Origin: Spirochaetales bacterium
Lineage (GTDB): Bacteria > Spirochaetota > Spirochaetia > DAHUYW01
Direction of reading: 5' to 3'
DNA: 64,000 nt
NCBI GenBank assembly: GCA_027306915.1
Contig: DAHUYW010000020.1
Coordinates: 1-64,000, forward strand
Made by a program: the position numbers and the translations under genes. The notes under the pieces were generated by a model. That model saw only the letters and a list, made by a program, of their open reading frames with translations, was not told where the DNA came from and did not search any database. How positions within the stretch are numbered: position 1 is the first letter of the stretch; every line of letters begins with the position of its first letter. Below, in pieces: positions 1 through 8,344 of the stretch.

Positions 1-70
1 GGCGCCAGCAGCGTGGGCGGCGATTGAGTCGGGAAGGATGTGCCCATTTTGTCATCAGGAGGTCTCTCAC

Positions 71-1918
71 GTGAACATCCGAGCAAAGCTTTTCGTGTTG
101 ATTGCTGTCTTGGTGGTCGCCTTCGGCCTTGCGGGTACGACCTACCTCCTTCTCAGCTCTCAGACGGGAAAGATTTTGGCCGAGCAGTCCACCTTGAAGG
201 CCCTTCGAACGGCGCTCCTGAATGAGGGATTCCAGGCGAACGGCCTCGCGTCGGGGCAGCTCGAAGATCAGATCGGAGTCTTTAACCAAACGCTGAAGCA
301 AACGAGCACCTCTTTCCAGCAAGTGCAGGAGCTCAAGGTGCTTCCTCGAGTGAGCAAGCTGATTGCGAGCGCTCTTACCACGATTCAACAGCTAGACCAG
401 CTCCTCGCCGGCGCGACGCAAAACCTTTTGAGCTCGGTAACCGACGTCAGATCCGATGCCAAGAGATTCTATGCAAGCTCCCCAAACTCCTACTACAGTG
501 TCTATCAGCTACTCGCAGACGAGCAGCTTCATCACAGCCCGCTCGTGGAGCTTACCGTTTACCACGTCCAATCGCTCATGAACCAGATCGGGATCCTCGC
601 TGCCGATCTCCAGCAGGCGATCACGATAATTGACAACCAGGACTCGGTTATCACCGGCGAGATCCAGCGGGTTTCCTCTCGCAGCGACGCCATTGCGCTC
701 GTGACCATGCTCATCTTGCTTGCCGGGACCGCGTTGCTTACGCTCCTCCTCGCGCGCCAGATCGTGCGCTCGGTGAAATCAATCGCGGGCGGCATCGCTT
801 TCATGCGCGAGGGCGACCTTACCCACGAGTTCACGGTAGCGACCCGCGACGAGATAGGACGGCTTGCGAACAACCTGAACGAGTTCCTACTTTCGCTCAA
901 GAGCTCGATCAGCAATGTGCAGAGCGCATCGGCCGAAAACGTTCGGATGAAGGAGAGCCTCATAGTCACCACCGAACAGACCTCCGCCTCCACTACCCAG
1001 ATAACCGCCAACACCGAGTCGATAAACCATCAAATCTCCGCCCTCGATTCGAATCTGGCGAGCTCCACCAAGGCGGTCGAGAGCATCGGCGAGAGCATAA
1101 GAATCCTGAACGAGCAGATTCAGGAGCAGATGGCCATGGTCGAGGAATCCACGGCCTCGGTGACGGAGATGATTGCTTCGATCGACCACGTCACGACGAC
1201 CGCCGACAAAAGGCGCGAGGCCACCGATCGGCTGGTGGCGACGGTTGCGAGCGGCGGCCAGAAGATGCGCGCCACCTTCGGGATCGTCAACCAAATCAAT
1301 GAAAGCGTGGGGAGCATCAAGGACATCACCTCGATCATCGAGGGCATCAGCTCCCAAACGAATCTGCTTGCCATGAATGCTGCCATCGAGGCCGCCCACG
1401 CCGGCGACGCGGGACGGGGATTTTCCGTGGTTGCCGACGAGATCCGCAAGCTTGCCGAGGCGAGCTCCAGCAACAGTCAGGAGATAGCGAAGATCCTGAA
1501 GATAATCGTGGATCGCGTCTCCGAGGCGACCTCCGCCGGAGCTACGATGGACGGTGCCTTCAAGGAGATCGAGCGTGAGGTGAAGGATCTCTCGGCATCG
1601 CTCGCCGAGATCTTCTCGAGCATGAGCGAGCTGCGCTCAGGCGGAAGTCAGATACTCGAGGCGATGACGGTGCTCCAGGAGGTCTCGACGAATGTGAAGG
1701 GCGGCTCGACCACCATAAACAGAAGCTCCACCGAGATACGGTCTTCGATGGCCGCGGTGCAGCAGGTTTCTTCGCAAGTGCGCAGCGGAATGGCGGAGAT
1801 TGCTCACGGGATCCGCGAGATTTCCACCGCGGTAGGCAACGTGCTTTCCATCGCGGAGCACCTCGGTGAGCTGAGCGACTCCCTGAATCACGACCTTGCG
1901 AAGTTCAAGACTGCGTGA
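71..1918 (+). CDS. methyl-accepting chemotaxis protein
   Basis: Membrane chemoreceptor that would control CheA through CheW. GTG at 71 is chosen as start because AGGAGG lies at 57-62, eight bases before it; the frame is open further upstream but without such a site. The 615-residue product has a first membrane segment at about residues 7-27, an extracytoplasmic sensor region of about 180 residues, a second membrane segment near 207-228, a HAMP linker, and a coiled-coil signalling domain. The hairpin tip ([17 protein letters not shown], near residue 428) matches the family closely. There is no C-terminal pentapeptide tether for CheR/CheB. The ligand cannot be told from the sequence. No che genes are nearby, so it is an orphan receptor. 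Confidence 0.95.
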   Translation: MNIRAKLFVLIAVLVVAFGLAGTTYLLLSSQTGKILAEQSTLKALRTALLNEGFQANGLASGQLEDQIGVFNQTLKQTSTSFQQVQELKVLPRVSKLIASALTTIQQLDQLLAGATQNLLSSVTDVRSDAKRFYASSPNSYYSVYQLLADEQLHHSPLVELTVYHVQSLMNQIGILAADLQQAITIIDNQDSVITGEIQRVSSRSDAIALVTMLILLAGTALLTLLLARQIVRSVKSIAGGIAFMREGDLTHEFTVATRDEIGRLANNLNEFLLSLKSSISNVQSASAENVRMKESLIVTTEQTSASTTQITANTESINHQISALDSNLASSTKAVESIGESIRILNEQIQEQMAMVEESTASVTEMIASIDHVTTTADKRREATDRLVATVASGGQKMRATFGIVNQINESVGSIKDITSIIEGISSQTNLLAMNAAIEAAHAGDAGRGFSVVADEIRKLAEASSSNSQEIAKILKIIVDRVSEATSAGATMDGAFKEIEREVKDLSASLAEIFSSMSELRSGGSQILEAMTVLQEVSTNVKGGSTTINRSSTEIRSSMAAVQQVSSQVRSGMAEIAHGIREISTAVGNVLSIAEHLGELSDSLNHDLAKFKTA

Positions 1919-1941
1919 ACGAACGGGAATAGGGGGAGCTC

Positions 1942-3243
1942 ATGCGGACGAAGGGTTGGTTGCGTGCGAGTGAGGACTGGTGGTCGGTCTACCTGGGATT
2001 GTTTCTTGTCGTGGTAGTGATCGCCGGTTTCCTTGTCGGACTTCCGCTCGACTTTGCGAAGGGTGCCGTTCCTGCGGTATGGCCGCAGAAGCCCCTCCTG
2101 GCGGGTCTTACGCGAAGCTGGGGCTCCTATTTCGCAGTTTACCTTTTTCTTGCCACAATCACCGGAATCGCGACCAAGGTGATGGGGGGACGCCTTCGGG
2201 AGTACCTCCCGGCCTTCACCGTGCTTTTCATCGGCTCCTTCCTCGTTCTGGTGCTCGGAAGCCAAACGACCCTGAAGCTCTATGGCCTCGAGTATCCGTT
2301 CTGGGCGCTTGTTGTAGGCCTTCTCATCGGGAACAGCCTCCCTCTGCCGGTGTGGTTCCAGGCCGCGGCCAAGCGAACCGAGCTCTACATCAAGATCGGA
2401 ATTGTCCTTCTCGGTGCGAGCCTCCCCTTTACTATTATTATCCGCGGCGGAGTGTGGGGGTTCCTCGAGGCGCTTATCATAGTTGCCGTCGGGTTCACCG
2501 TCGCATTTGCAATCTCGAAGGCTTTCGGGTTTGACAATCGATTTGCGGCGGTCCTCGGCGCCGGCAGCTCTGTATGCGGGGTCTCAGCGGCCATCGCGAT
2601 AGGCACGAGCGTCCGCGCCGAGGAGAAGCAGGTCGGCTACGTCGTCTCCCTGGTCGTGCTGTACGCGCTTGTCTTGATCTTCATCATTCCCCTTCTCGGT
2701 AGGCTCCTGGGGCTTGCCGAGGTGGTGATCGGGGCTTGGATCGGCGGCTCCGAGCTCGCCGATGCAGCCGGGCTAGCGGCCGCCGCAATGGTCGGGGAGC
2801 GGGCAGTCAGCGCCTTCTCGCTCGTGAAGCTCAATCGCGACGTGATGATCGGCCTGCTTGCCTTCGTGTTCGCTGTCGTCTCGGTGGCGCGCTGGGAGCG
2901 TGGTCGGCGCGAGAAACGGCCGAGCGCGCGGATCATCTGGGAGCGCTTTCCAAAGTTCGTCCTCGCCTTTCTCGTGTCTTCGCTTGTAGTGACCTACCTG
3001 GTCGCGCGTCTCGGCAAACCGCAGGTGGACGCCCACGTGATTGCGGTCTTGAACGCGGTCAGGACGTGGCTGTTCACGCTCACCTTCCTGTGCATCGGGC
3101 TGAGCACCCGGCTCGGCGAGATACGGGCGCTCGGCCCAAAGCCGATCGTCGCTTTCACGGCGGTGGTGGTCGTGAATCTCATCCTCGGGCTGCTCCTCGC
3201 AAGTCTCTTTTTCGGCGGCGTTGTGGCGAGGCCGCTCGGATAG
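1942..3243 (+). CDS. YeiH-family putative sulfate exporter (UPF0324), long form
   Basis: Polytopic inner-membrane protein of 433 residues in the YeiH/UPF0324 family (Cons_hypoth698), annotated in databases as putative sulfate exporter with little direct proof. About ten hydrophobic helices are visible. Family-like stretches include GLLIGN (a re-entrant-type glycine-rich helix), GAGSSVCGVSAAIAIG and the C-terminal CIGLSTRL. It is about 90 residues longer than the second YeiH paralogue at 42259-43284, with an N-terminal extension of two extra membrane segments. AGGGGGAG just before ATG 1942 supports the start. It follows the chemoreceptor by 23 bases and could be co-transcribed with it. Substrate uncertain. 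Confidence 0.85.
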   Translation: MRTKGWLRASEDWWSVYLGLFLVVVVIAGFLVGLPLDFAKGAVPAVWPQKPLLAGLTRSWGSYFAVYLFLATITGIATKVMGGRLREYLPAFTVLFIGSFLVLVLGSQTTLKLYGLEYPFWALVVGLLIGNSLPLPVWFQAAAKRTELYIKIGIVLLGASLPFTIIIRGGVWGFLEALIIVAVGFTVAFAISKAFGFDNRFAAVLGAGSSVCGVSAAIAIGTSVRAEEKQVGYVVSLVVLYALVLIFIIPLLGRLLGLAEVVIGAWIGGSELADAAGLAAAAMVGERAVSAFSLVKLNRDVMIGLLAFVFAVVSVARWERGRREKRPSARIIWERFPKFVLAFLVSSLVVTYLVARLGKPQVDAHVIAVLNAVRTWLFTLTFLCIGLSTRLGEIRALGPKPIVAFTAVVVVNLILGLLLASLFFGGVVARPLG

Positions 3244-3264
3244 GCTCGATGGCGCTCCTCCTGC

Positions 3265-3279
3265 TATGATGGGATGATG
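3265..3279 (+). promoter_or_regulatory. -10 element, candidate leaderless start of the methyltransferase gene
   Basis: TATGAT at 3265-3270 is followed by nine bases and then ATG 3280. No -35 hexamer is recognisable. The same TATGAT-N9-ATG arrangement occurs at 5516 and 22703. Confidence 0.35.
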
Positions 3280-3786
3280 ATGGGGATTCTCGTGCTTGCC
3301 GCTGTTGCAGTGGCGCTTTACCTGCTTTTCTATGTGTTCTATCCCTTGGGTCGCGGAGCGATCTATGAGCCGAGCAGCCCGGAAAAGACTCGACTGATGG
3401 CCGAGATCGCGAAGGTGGCCCCGCGCGAGCGATCGGCGGACCTCGGCTCGGGGGACGGACGCGTCGTGATCGCGCTTGCGAAGGAGGGGGCGGAGGCCCA
3501 CGGCTACGAGGTCAACCCGTTTCTGGTCCTGCGTGCCCGTCGCTCCATCCGCCTTGCCGGCCTTGAGGGAAGGGCGTTCATTCACTGGGGAAGCTTCTGG
3601 CGAGCTGACCTTTCGCGTTACGACCTCATAACGGTCTTCCAAGTGGGGTTCATCATGGGGCGCCTGGAGGCCAAGGTGAAACGCGAGCTGCGCGGGGGCG
3701 CGCGGATCGTTTCGCACCACTGGCGCTTTCCCGCGCTGGCGCCGGAAAGCGCGCGCAACGACATTTACCTCTACCGCATTGGATAG
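3280..3786 (+). CDS. membrane-anchored class I SAM-dependent methyltransferase
   Basis: Small (168 residues) Rossmann-fold methyltransferase with a single N-terminal hydrophobic segment (about residues 3-22) that should anchor it in the membrane. Motif I is DLGSGDGR, followed by the acidic ribose-binding position in GYEVNP, so AdoMet binding is likely; the methyl acceptor is unknown. Three in-frame ATGs occur at 3274, 3277 and 3280. I prefer 3280 because a TATGAT element lies nine bases before it. Homologues of this layout (short membrane anchor plus DOT1-like methyltransferase) are widespread and uncharacterised. It ends a three-gene run with the receptor and YeiH genes but may have its own promoter. 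Confidence 0.75.
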   Translation: MGILVLAAVAVALYLLFYVFYPLGRGAIYEPSSPEKTRLMAEIAKVAPRERSADLGSGDGRVVIALAKEGAEAHGYEVNPFLVLRARRSIRLAGLEGRAFIHWGSFWRADLSRYDLITVFQVGFIMGRLEAKVKRELRGGARIVSHHWRFPALAPESARNDIYLYRIG

Positions 3787-3992
3787 AAGGGCCGGCGCAA
3801 ACTACTTCTCCCTGTGCCTCCGTCGCTTTGACCGAGCACGCTGAGCGCCGCGCTCCCTCGGAGGCGATGCCGAGCGGCTGCTCGTCTTTCACGGAACCGG
3901 CGTTGCTCCCGTCGCTCCACCCGCGAAAAACCCGCCCGGATTCTCCGATGTCATGGTATACTTGCCGTCATCACGAAACGAAAGGAGGTTGT
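3787..3992. other. intergenic region with weak hairpin and extended -10 promoter
   Basis: No gene seen. It holds a small hairpin (CGAGC-GGCT-GCTCG at 3871-3884, followed by TCTTTC) that could be a weak terminator for the upstream genes, and the promoter listed at 3954. Confidence 0.4.
3954..3962 (+). promoter_or_regulatory. extended -10 promoter of the DUF4389 gene
   Basis: TGG followed by TATACT (3957-3962) forms an extended -10 element; no good -35 is present at 17 bases upstream. It lies 30 bases before the start of the gene at 3993. Confidence 0.5.
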
Positions 3993-4580
3993 ATGACCCT
4001 GTCCATCAGCCATCAGGATCGTTACTCGCGAGGCCAGCTTATCCTGCGAACGCTGTTTGGTTTGATCTACATCGCGATCCCCCATGTCTTCCTCATGATC
4101 TTCGTGGGAATCTGGTCCGCGATTCTTGTATTCGTCACCTTCTGGGTGGTCCTTTTCACCGGTCGGTTTCCCGAGAGCATTTTCGATTTCCAGGTGAGGT
4201 TCATGGCTTGGCAGCTGCGGGTGCAGTCCACCCTGACCAACCTGGTCGACGGCTACCCGGCTTTCCTGCCGGGCGGATCGAGCGACAATGTGGTTCTGGA
4301 CGTCCCGCGACCCGAGCGGGTCAACCGCGGATTGGTCATCCTCAGGCTCCTGCTCGGCTGGGCATACGTGTATATTCCGCATCTCGTCTGTCTCCTTTTC
4401 CGCCGGATTGCGAGCGGCGTGCTGGTGTTCCTTGCGTGGTGGGCGGTCCTTTTCACGGGACACTATCCTGAGCGATGGCATGCCTTCAACGTGGGGACCG
4501 AGCGTTGGACAACGCGGGTCGGTCTCTACATGGGCTACTTCACCGACGTCTACCCGGCCTTTTCAGGAAAGCCGGACTAA
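3993..4580 (+). CDS. DUF4389 membrane protein with internal duplication
   Basis: Integral membrane protein of 195 residues, unknown function. Start is ATG 3993, five bases after AGGAGG (3982-3987). It is built from two tandem copies of a DUF4389-like unit: each has a pair of hydrophobic helices, an IPH motif, the string VLFTG followed by a proline-glutamate pair, and ends in a tyrosine-proline-alanine-phenylalanine motif (copy 1 about residues 15-90, copy 2 about 110-190). The function is not known for the family. It is followed after 23 bases by another small membrane protein (DUF4870), so the two are probably co-transcribed. Confidence 0.8.
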   Translation: MTLSISHQDRYSRGQLILRTLFGLIYIAIPHVFLMIFVGIWSAILVFVTFWVVLFTGRFPESIFDFQVRFMAWQLRVQSTLTNLVDGYPAFLPGGSSDNVVLDVPRPERVNRGLVILRLLLGWAYVYIPHLVCLLFRRIASGVLVFLAWWAVLFTGHYPERWHAFNVGTERWTTRVGLYMGYFTDVYPAFSGKPD

Positions 4581-4603
4581 GCCGATTTTCGCGGGAGGGG
4601 GGG

Positions 4604-5137
4604 ATGGACGCGCCCGATCGCCTTGAGTCGTCCGAGTACGAGCACGGACCGGTCGTGCTTCCGCAGCCGCACGAGCTTTCCGAGCGCGAAAAGGACGATG
4701 CAATGGCTGCCTATCTCATGATGTTCGCCTCGTGGGCCATCGGACTTCCCCTCCCGCTCATCAATCTTGTCGCATCCCTGGTTTACTTTTTCATAAACCG
4801 CCGGACCTCGAAATTCGTGGCTTTCCATGCGCTCCAGTCGCTCATGTTTCACATTCCTGTCGTCTGCCTGAACACCGGGGCCGTCGCCTGGCTCATCGTC
4901 CTGCTTGCGTCCGGCTTCCATGCGATCGGCTTTTTCCTGATCTATCTCGTATTCGTGGCCATGGTGAACATCCTCTACATAGTCCTCTCTATCATCGCCC
5001 TCCTCTGGGCACATCGTGGCCGCTTCTACTACATGCCGCTTTTCGGTCGAATCGCCTTCCAAACCTACTACGGTCCCCACGCCGCGCGGCGGACGCGGAA
5101 AGCCTCCCACGACAACCTACCGCCGCAGGGTCTCTAG
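4604..5137 (+). CDS. DUF4870 (Tic20-like) membrane protein
   Basis: 177-residue protein with a charged N-terminal tail of about 45 residues followed by three to four hydrophobic helices. The match to the DUF4870 family rests on the alanine-methionine-rich first helix and the motif RRTSKFVAFHALQSL, a typical string of this family. The role is unknown; relatives resemble the Tic20 fold. Start ATG 4604 is supported by GGGAGGGGGGG directly upstream. It lies in the same run as the DUF4389 gene and directly upstream of the broken M48 peptidase gene. Confidence 0.8.
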   Translation: MDAPDRLESSEYEHGPVVLPQPHELSEREKDDAMAAYLMMFASWAIGLPLPLINLVASLVYFFINRRTSKFVAFHALQSLMFHIPVVCLNTGAVAWLIVLLASGFHAIGFFLIYLVFVAMVNILYIVLSIIALLWAHRGRFYYMPLFGRIAFQTYYGPHAARRTRKASHDNLPPQGL

Positions 5138-5172
5138 CGAAGTGTTTTCCCGCGTTTCGGGAAGCGACGCTC

Positions 5173-5520
5173 GTGCTGGCGGCGGTGATTCTCCTCCTCG
5201 CCGCTTCCGGAGCGTCGCGGCCGATCGAGCGGATGCTCGGAACGCTGCCGGTGCGGCAGCTTCGCCTCCAGGAGGAAGGCGTCAGCGCGCCCGTGGTGTG
5301 CGACGCCTTTCGCGCGCTGCTCGAACGGCTTCGAGACTCCGGCGCGATCATCCCGCGCGACGTGCAGGTGATCGTGGTCGCCTCCGCGACGGTCAATGCG
5401 CTCACGTTGCCCGGTGATGTCATAACCGTCGATTCCGGGCTCCTCGTGCGGATGGCGACGCCGGAGGAGATGGCCGCGGTGCTCGCCCGGACTTGTGCTT
5501 TTGACTGGCCGAGATTATGA
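5173..5520 (+). pseudogene. truncated M48-family metallopeptidase (cut at the HExxH motif)
   Basis: A signal-peptide-like hydrophobic N-terminus (from a GTG near 5173; start uncertain) is followed by the part of an M48 (Ste24/HtpX-like) peptidase that precedes the active site: VNALTLPGDVITVDSGLL and then EEMAAVLA. In intact relatives this is followed at once by the zinc-binding HExxH helix. Here the reading changes after VLA to unrelated residues and stops eleven codons later. The catalytic and C-terminal parts are absent, so no peptidase activity is possible. The break is within 40 bases of the cyclase start, which suggests a deletion that joined the two genes. A sequencing frameshift alone cannot explain it because no C-terminal half follows. 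Confidence 0.7.
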
Positions 5521-5521
5521 T
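5493..5521 (+). promoter_or_regulatory. candidate promoter of the cyclase gene
   Basis: TTGTGC (5493-5498), 17 bases, TATGAT (5516-5521), then nine bases to ATG 5531. It lies in the junction sequence after the M48 remnant. Confidence 0.45.
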
Positions 5522-5530
5522 TGGAGTGTC

Positions 5531-7714
5531 ATGCAACACAAGGAATATCGACTCGCCGTCGTGATGTTCACCGACATCCAGGGCTTCAGCCGGATGTTGG
5601 AGAAGGACGAGCGCGGCACACTCGAGCTCCTCGACTACCAGAACGAGCTGATCTCGCGGCTCTCGCTTGAGCACAAGGGCCGAGTGATCAAGACCGTCGG
5701 CGATGTCGTCCTCGTCGAGTTCAACACGACGCTCGACGCGGTCGGTTGCGCCATCGCGATCCAAAACAGCCTGGGTGGGTTCAATAGAACGAGCGGAAAG
5801 GAGCCCTTGCGGCTCCGAATCGGCATTCATCTCGGCGACATCTATTTCTACGAGAATGACGCGATAGGCGAGGGAATCAACATAGCCTCGCAGCTTCAGA
5901 CGGTTGCCTTTCCCGGCTGCATCTGCGTCTCGCAGGATGTCTACAACAACGTCGTCAACAAGATCGAAGCGGACTTTCGGGACCTCGGCCGGGTGAAACT
6001 GAAGAATATCACCAAGGAGATTCGTGCCTACGAAATCGTCACGGCCGCCGCCGTCGGTTACAGCCGAGCAGAAGCTTCCGCTGCCCCGGCGGGGCCCGAC
6101 GAAGGTAGGTCGGCGAGACTACCTTCGTATCGAGAACCGGCCGAGCCGCCCGGGCGTAGGGCGAAAGCGCAGGAGTTCGACGAGCTGAAGAGCTTCGTTG
6201 TCGAGCAGATAAGGAAGGTGGGGCGGCGGATTTCGGTAGAGCGCATCCGGTCGATTTTTCCGAATCCCGGGCCGGAGTTCGACGAAGCGGTCGAACGTCT
6301 TGCCGACATGGGCTTTCTGACGCGCGAGGCCGGGGGAGCGTCGGGCGGCCCGAGTCCCTCTCCAGCTCCGAGGCCACCCTCCGGTGCGTGGCTGGAGGGC
6401 GCAAGCGGGTGGCGCGGTCCCTCAAGCTTTGATCGGGAGGCCTTCAGGGCTGCGCGGGAGGAGTGGAGGCACGCCGCACACGGTGCGCGCCACGCCGCTC
6501 GCCGCGCGGCGCGCGCCGGCGTCGCAGACGAGCTCGGCGAACACGACTGGGATTTTCCGGTGAGCTACGAGGAGTATCGCACCCGGGTTATCGAGCGTGC
6601 CGCCAAGGCGCGCGGGGGACTTGCCGCTCACCTTTTTACCTTCCTTGCGGTGAACGCCGGTCTCGCCTACATCAACCTCACGACGAGCTCCGCCTTCCAT
6701 TGGTTTCTCATCCCGCTCCTCGGATGGGGGATCGGAATCGTGAGCCATCTCGTGGGGGTCGTCACGCGCCAGACCGAGAAGCGGGAGGTGGAGGCACTGC
6801 CCGAGCAGCTTGAGGAGGCGGACTACAAGCTCCTTCGCCGCTTTCATCACGCCCGTTCGGGCGCCCGCAGCGCGGGAGCCTCTCTTGTCATGGTAGCCGC
6901 GTTGCTCGTGACGATCAACCTGCTCACCTCTCCGCAGTTCCCCTGGGCTATCTTCCCGCTCGCGGGGCTCGCCATCGGGCTCATCAGCTCGACCGTCACC
7001 TACCTCGCCCGGCGCGGAGGATTCCTGAAGCGTCTTCGGGAGCTCATGCGGAACAAGAAGAGCATCGACGCCGATCGCATTACGAGGGCCGGTGTCGAGG
7101 ATGACCCTCCGATCGTGAAACAGGCGATCCAGCTTGCCGACGCCCTCCTGGTTCAGGCAAAGGACCTCGATCCCAGCCAGTCGTACCTGGGCGAGGACAT
7201 GAAGCCGCTCCTCGAAAGCTACATCGGCCAGGTTCGCAAGCTTGCGAGGAAGAGCAGGGAGGTCGACGAGATCATGGCGACGATTCCCCGCGTCGAGCTC
7301 GATCGGGATCTTGCGACCTTGCGTCTCCGCCACGAGGAGGCGAGGAATCCCACGCTCAAGGCGGAGTATGAGAAGTCGATCGAGCAGATCGAGCGGCAGA
7401 ATCGTTCCTTCGAAGAGCTCAAAGGCCAGAAGGAGCTCATGGACCTCAAGATATCCAATTCCGTGAATTCGCTGAAGCAGATGCAGCTCGACATTGCTCG
7501 CATGGCGGGTATGGCCCAAGCGCGAGAGCCGCTGAAGGTTGAGACCGTGAGACGACGAACGCACGAGCTCTCCGAGCGCCTCGAGGATCTCGGGGCGAGC
7601 TACGCCGAGCTGGAACGAATGCCCGCCATGGGCCACCGCGAGAGGGAGGTGGCGGACCGTCTTCTCGAAGACTTCAAGCAAAAGGAAGCGCAGCGCGAGC
7701 GCTCGAAGGGCTAG
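5531..7714 (+). CDS. class III adenylate/guanylate cyclase fused to two 2TM domains and a coiled coil
   Basis: 727 residues. Residues 1-175 are a class III cyclase domain: metal-binding Asp15 (FTDIQGFS) and Asp58 (VGDVVLVEF), adenine-selecting Lys54 and Asp110, and transition-state Asn117 are all present. The usual Arg four residues after Asn117 is Gln121. A proline/arginine-rich linker and a small helical or winged-helix-like segment follow (about 215-270). Two related two-helix membrane units come next (about 345-415 and 430-500, 2TM-domain-like), then a long coiled coil to the end. The product would be cAMP (or cGMP) made at the membrane face. The domain order is unusual, since cyclase domains are more often C-terminal. 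Whether it is active given the Arg to Gln change is open. It sits directly after the M48 remnant. Confidence 0.85.
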   Translation: MQHKEYRLAVVMFTDIQGFSRMLEKDERGTLELLDYQNELISRLSLEHKGRVIKTVGDVVLVEFNTTLDAVGCAIAIQNSLGGFNRTSGKEPLRLRIGIHLGDIYFYENDAIGEGINIASQLQTVAFPGCICVSQDVYNNVVNKIEADFRDLGRVKLKNITKEIRAYEIVTAAAVGYSRAEASAAPAGPDEGRSARLPSYREPAEPPGRRAKAQEFDELKSFVVEQIRKVGRRISVERIRSIFPNPGPEFDEAVERLADMGFLTREAGGASGGPSPSPAPRPPSGAWLEGASGWRGPSSFDREAFRAAREEWRHAAHGARHAARRAARAGVADELGEHDWDFPVSYEEYRTRVIERAAKARGGLAAHLFTFLAVNAGLAYINLTTSSAFHWFLIPLLGWGIGIVSHLVGVVTRQTEKREVEALPEQLEEADYKLLRRFHHARSGARSAGASLVMVAALLVTINLLTSPQFPWAIFPLAGLAIGLISSTVTYLARRGGFLKRLRELMRNKKSIDADRITRAGVEDDPPIVKQAIQLADALLVQAKDLDPSQSYLGEDMKPLLESYIGQVRKLARKSREVDEIMATIPRVELDRDLATLRLRHEEARNPTLKAEYEKSIEQIERQNRSFEELKGQKELMDLKISNSVNSLKQMQLDIARMAGMAQAREPLKVETVRRRTHELSERLEDLGASYAELERMPAMGHREREVADRLLEDFKQKEAQRERSKG

Positions 7715-7839
7715 CCGTCGACCGTCGGAAGAAGAATCCGCACGGTTGCGCTCCCGTCGCCTGCCGATGCGGGTATGAAGCGCGCGGTGTATTCCACCGA
7801 CGCGACCGTGCGTTCCGTGCCCCAATCCAGTTCGGCAGG

Positions 7840-7869
7840 TTGTAAAGTCTTTCGCCTTTCTGCTACGAT
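7840..7869 (+). promoter_or_regulatory. promoter of the 7891 gene
   Basis: TTGTAA (7840-7845), 18 bases, TACGAT (7864-7869), 21 bases before ATG 7891. Confidence 0.5.
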
Positions 7870-7890
7870 GCGGCGGCATGGGAGGCAAGC

Positions 7891-8295
7891 ATGGGCGCGA
7901 CCGAAAAGAAACGGCGGCGGCAGATCAGCCGCGTGCTCCAAGAATACTCCTTCGTCTACCGGGGAGACACCTTTCCGCTTAAGGCCAGCAGGTCTGCCTC
8001 CGACATGCTGCTCGAATACTCTGGACCGCTTCTGGAGGTGGTCAAGGAGCTGCGCGCCGCGATTGCCCTCGGCGTTTTCTCGTGGAACGTGAGCCTTGCG
8101 CCGCCGGAGGAGCGGCCGAAGCTCATCGAAGAGTATGTTGTGCCGACCTTTGCCGAGAATGCGGAGATCCAGGAGACTGTGCGGAAGCTCATCGGGGTCA
8201 TGATCGAGCGGCGCGAGCGCTATTACCGGGATGAGCCGGTCTACTACGTGACCAACCGGCGGACGCCCGTTGCCGCAGAGGAAAGAAATGCTTGA
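7891..8295 (+). CDS. conserved-looking small protein of unknown function
   Basis: 134-residue soluble protein, not recognised. It begins with a basic stretch (KKRRRQ), is mostly helical in composition, and contains no cysteine or recognisable motif. ATG 7891 is preceded by GGGAGG at a good distance and by a promoter, and the codon use looks like that of neighbouring genes, so it is probably real. It lies alone between the cyclase and the acyl-CoA ligase genes. Confidence 0.6.
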   Translation: MGATEKKRRRQISRVLQEYSFVYRGDTFPLKASRSASDMLLEYSGPLLEVVKELRAAIALGVFSWNVSLAPPEERPKLIEEYVVPTFAENAEIQETVRKLIGVMIERRERYYRDEPVYYVTNRRTPVAAEERNA

Positions 8296-8320
8296 AAACG
8301 CTTCCCTGCTGCGATAGTAT
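8292..8320 (+). promoter_or_regulatory. promoter of the acyl-CoA ligase gene with cre-like sequence
   Basis: TTGAAA (8292-8297), 17 bases, TAGTAT (8315-8320). The -35 overlaps TGAAAACGCTTCCC (8293-8306), which fits 12 of 14 positions of the Gram-positive catabolite operator consensus; that resemblance may be chance. Confidence 0.6.
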
Positions 8321-8344
8321 GACGGGATTCCTAGGCAGATAAGA

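Noticed and set aside
7711..7941. Minus-strand frame whose end (GDGSATVRILLP) resembles a histidine-kinase C-terminus
   Set aside because: Only a dozen residues look alike, nothing upstream encodes the rest of an ATPase domain, and the frame runs through the promoter and start of the 7891 gene.
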